Shown here: positions 8,501-9,722 of the stretch, one piece after another
How positions within the stretch are numbered: position 1 is the first letter of the stretch
Layout of the letters: the number at the start of each line of letters is the position of its first letter
Assembly (NCBI GenBank): GCA_947174225.1
Contig: CAMWIF010000072.1
Coordinates: 1 to 9,722, forward strand
Direction: 5' to 3'
DNA from: an uncultured Porphyromonadaceae bacterium
GTDB taxonomy: Bacteria > Bacteroidota > Bacteroidia > Bacteroidales > Muribaculaceae
DNA length: 9,722 nt
The notes under the pieces: model-generated
The model's input: only the letters and a program-made list of their open reading frames with translations
What the model was told of the DNA's origin: nothing
Databases searched by the model: none
Made by a program: the position numbers and the translations under genes

Positions 8501-9645
8501 AAAGCTTTACGTTCATTAGTCGAAACATTCCAATACCATAGTCCTGAATTATCCGTACCAATCCACATATCATCATTTCTTCCCGGCACCATACAGTTGA
8601 CATCGGGAAAAGTTTCAAGTGTGAATTTATGAACACTTTCATTATACGAATAAAGTCCGAGCTTATAGGTTCCAAACCAAAGAGTACCATATTCATCCTC
8701 TAAAATTGAAGTGACGGTATTAGCCGGATTGAAATCTCCCGACACATCAACCGGCTCAAAAGAATAAACGCCATTGCATCTGACTAAACGTTCTATACCA
8801 TGATGATCACGCGCAACCCATAGATTTCCTTTCGAATCATGATAAAGCCCCTTCATAACTCCATCATACCCCTGTTTAGGCAGAGAATCAGTAAGCCAGC
8901 GTCTTGTAGAAGGGTCAAAGAGTCTCAGGCGTTCATTCGTAATGAGCCATAATTTATTAGTCTTGTCCGCGTATAAATCATAATGCGTCACCTTGCCGTC
9001 ACCACCGTCAGGCGAAGCAGAAAGTATTTCCGAAGTCATATTTCCGGGATTGGCAGAAATAACCAATGAACTGTCAGTGACACCTATCACTTTACCATTG
9101 CTCTCTATGAGAGCGGTGACGCCAGCCGACTTAAATACCTCCCCCTTCACTTGCTCCAACTGTTCGTCAGACAAACTAAGACGAAATAACCCTTGACCCT
9201 CTAAAGCCAACCACACGTCTCCGTTACTGTCAGTCAACATCGAGGTAAGATAACCTTCTATCCCAAATGGTCTCAGGTAGTCGTTGACATTATTACATAC
9301 AGATTCCGACATAGGATCATAGATACCAAAATCCGTACCGACTCGCAACCATAAACGTCCTAAGGCATCCTCCTGAATATCGTTTATGTAGCCTGTAATA
9401 ATAGAACTCTCCGTGCCTACTCTGTCGGCAACACGCCGAGCCGAATAACCGTCATAGCAATATAGTCCTGCTGAGGTACCTATCCAAAGTAATCCGCTAT
9501 TATCTTTGTAAAGAGTCGTGATAAAATTATTGGAGAATCCGGAAGAGGCACCCAAATGGCGCAATGACAGTTTAACCTCGGCAGACGAAGCCGAAGATAC
9601 AAACGATAAGGTCAAAATTAAACATAGTATGAATCTAAAAGGCAT
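5593..9645 (-). CDS. Hybrid two-component system sensor/regulator (HTCS), AraC-type output
   Basis: This 1350-residue protein combines sensor kinase and response regulator in one chain. Signal peptide 1-22 (SSA cleavage) is followed by 14 recognisable propeller strands of the LWIGT-x-GLYxYD type up to about 680, i.e. two seven-bladed propellers. Next come a Y_Y_Y domain about 705-773 and a single membrane helix about 779-798. The cytoplasmic part has a charged helical linker and HisKA with His837 in SHELRTPLT. The ATPase domain carries the N-box (Asn953 in NAFKFT), G1 DTGIGI at 984-989 and G2 GSGIG at 1015-1019. A charged linker about 1057-1095 leads to a receiver with Asp1102/1103, phospho-acceptor Asp1145, Thr1175 and Lys1197. 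The AraC-type domain, about 1255-1339, has two helix-turn-helix units. All key residues are intact. In this family the periplasmic sensor binds an oligosaccharide and the output activates adjacent saccharide-utilisation genes, here probably GH31-GH2. The ATG at 9645 is preferred over the TTG at 9672, because it begins the signal peptide and the TTG overlaps the putative -7 box. Confidence 0.96.
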   Translation of the reverse strand: MPFRFILCLILTLSFVSSASSAEVKLSLRHLGASSGFSNNFITTLYKDNSGLLWIGTSAGLYCYDGYSARRVADRVGTESSIITGYINDIQEDALGRLWLRVGTDFGIYDPMSESVCNNVNDYLRPFGIEGYLTSMLTDSNGDVWLALEGQGLFRLSLSDEQLEQVKGEVFKSAGVTALIESNGKVIGVTDSSLVISANPGNMTSEILSASPDGGDGKVTHYDLYADKTNKLWLITNERLRLFDPSTRRWLTDSLPKQGYDGVMKGLYHDSKGNLWVARDHHGIERLVRCNGVYSFEPVDVSGDFNPANTVTSILEDEYGTLWFGTYKLGLYSYNESVHKFTLETFPDVNCMVPGRNDDMWIGTDNSGLWYWNVSTNERKALVDVSEGGAPKAITSLAYSADGTLYVGAFSRGVRIYKNGGFSYLNTGSELDHSYPWSMVFDRNHRLWVGTLGGGLYCYDPMNGDVKYFDEHEKSLSSNFVLSVIVARDSKTYIGTARGIDVYNPATDKLVRVSSEAGKLDNISVIQLFEDSRGLLWIATSVGLKVLDRSRNKVYDISTLSSSYGSYILGVAEDMGGSIWVSDGSKLVNLKINYDDNTGVFSTTRRIYDNRDGLQNCDFNQRSFARLPEGELAVGGLFGINRFSPTDIRFNTAKPKVMFTDLHMGNLPVHIGEKIDGRVVLKRAVGSGDGLEFSHNPKEFTIFFGSDDYALPEKTRFYYKLTGYSDEWIECPEGINHVTYTNLSPGNYRLLVKAVNGDGYESETPAELPIKVYPAFWGSMWAWLLYLLLIIGVIWCIIKVVRERERRHFERKRHEDALRKQEEVNQLKFQFFTNVSHELRTPLTLIVSPLEEMIKETTDERQTKRLSLMRNNAMTLLSLVNQLLDFRKNEMVGLQLNPSEGDIVAFARGVCTSFMNLSDRKKINLTFYSDRESIELMFDEDKMEKIFMNLLGNAFKFTPSGGRIDVALEQVGEENPVLRIKISDTGIGIKDKDKEHIFERFYQVDDQGDSHPGMGSGIGLSMVSEYVKLHEGTIRVTDNVECGSVFIIDIPIKRIADTSAQHKKDLADTKSEFVEYKEVDEETDKSDKLRGVSAAKIALVVDDNPDMTEMLKDSLENEYEVLTASNGHKALDVVASTKPDIILTDLMMPGMNGIELCRRLKSDKSTVAIPIIIITAKHDLGVKLEGLTIGADDYITKPFNLDVLRLRMRRLVALSAKGAGRSLIEPEPEDIEITPLDEKFIEKAMKYVSDNLDRSDLSVEELSAALGMSRVRLYKKVKQITGKTPIEFIRVIRLKRAAQMLRESQLNISEVAYQTGFNNPKIFSKYFKEEFGILPSAYQDREGRETNYTV

Positions 9646-9663
9646 GATTTCAGGGTTAAGTTT

Positions 9664-9701
9664 GTTATGCAAAGTAAGTAAATTAACGTGGAATATTCAA
9701 G
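9664..9701 (-). promoter_or_regulatory. Bacteroidetes-type promoter for the HTCS gene
   Basis: On the minus strand, TTACTTTG at 9677-9670 matches the -7 consensus TAnnTTTG at all fixed bases but one (T for A at the second). A -33 candidate, CTTG, lies at 9701-9698, three of four bases matching TTTG, with a 20-bp spacer that fits the usual distance. Transcription would start near 9664, leaving a leader of about 19 bases before the ATG at 9645. The core CTTTGCATAAC is identical to that of the promoter in front of GH31. A separate promoter suggests the regulator is made before induction of the enzymes, which is typical for HTCS genes. The remaining bases to the window end are A/T-rich and show no gene. 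Confidence 0.55.
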
Positions 9702-9722
9702 ACCTTAACTAAATAATAAAAC

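Noticed and set aside
9646..9672. An in-frame TTG at 9672 that would extend the HTCS by nine residues
   Set aside because: It would lie inside the predicted -7 box, and the ATG at 9645 starts the signal peptide directly.
1..9722. Mobile element, phage, CRISPR, toxin-antitoxin or other defence content
   Set aside because: No transposase, integrase, terminal inverted repeats, spaced direct repeats or small paired genes were seen. Three intact, well-recognised genes account for almost all of the window.

Overview
The window is a compact, single-strand carbohydrate-utilisation segment from a Bacteroidales-type bacterium. The evidence for the lineage is a hybrid two-component sensor (HTCS) with a 14-repeat extracytoplasmic sensor, which is essentially a Bacteroidetes architecture. 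It is supported by -7 boxes of the TAnnTTTG type, A/T-rich leaders without Shine-Dalgarno sequences, and Bacteroides-style GH31 and GH2 enzymes. Genus cannot be fixed from the sequence; a gut Bacteroidaceae or Muribaculaceae member would fit.

All three genes are on the minus strand, so the transcription order runs from the right end to the left. (1) At 9645-5593 lies a 1350-residue HTCS: signal peptide, two seven-bladed propellers' worth of repeats, Y_Y_Y domain, one membrane helix, histidine kinase, receiver and AraC-type DNA-binding domain. (2) After a 116-bp gap carrying a good Bacteroidetes promoter, 5476-2594 encodes a 960-residue GH31 enzyme with a lipoprotein-type signal and an inserted PA14 domain, the layout of xyloglucan alpha-xylosidases. 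(3) After a 73-bp A/T-rich spacer, 2520-10 encodes an 836-residue exported GH2 enzyme, most likely a beta-galactosidase.

The genes make sense together. The sensor would detect an imported oligosaccharide in the periplasm and activate the GH31-GH2 pair, which would remove alpha-xylosyl and beta-galactosyl groups from side chains. This resembles part of the xyloglucan utilisation loci known from Bacteroides ovatus. The substrate is inferred. No SusC/SusD transport pair, endo-glucanase, GH43 or GH95 is present here, so this is either the edge of a larger locus or a small satellite locus.

Both putative promoters (before the HTCS and before GH31) share the same 12-base core. I found no RNA genes, CRISPR arrays, insertion sequences or phage features, and no broken genes. 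The window looks like a good but recognisable polysaccharide-utilisation segment rather than an undescribed system.
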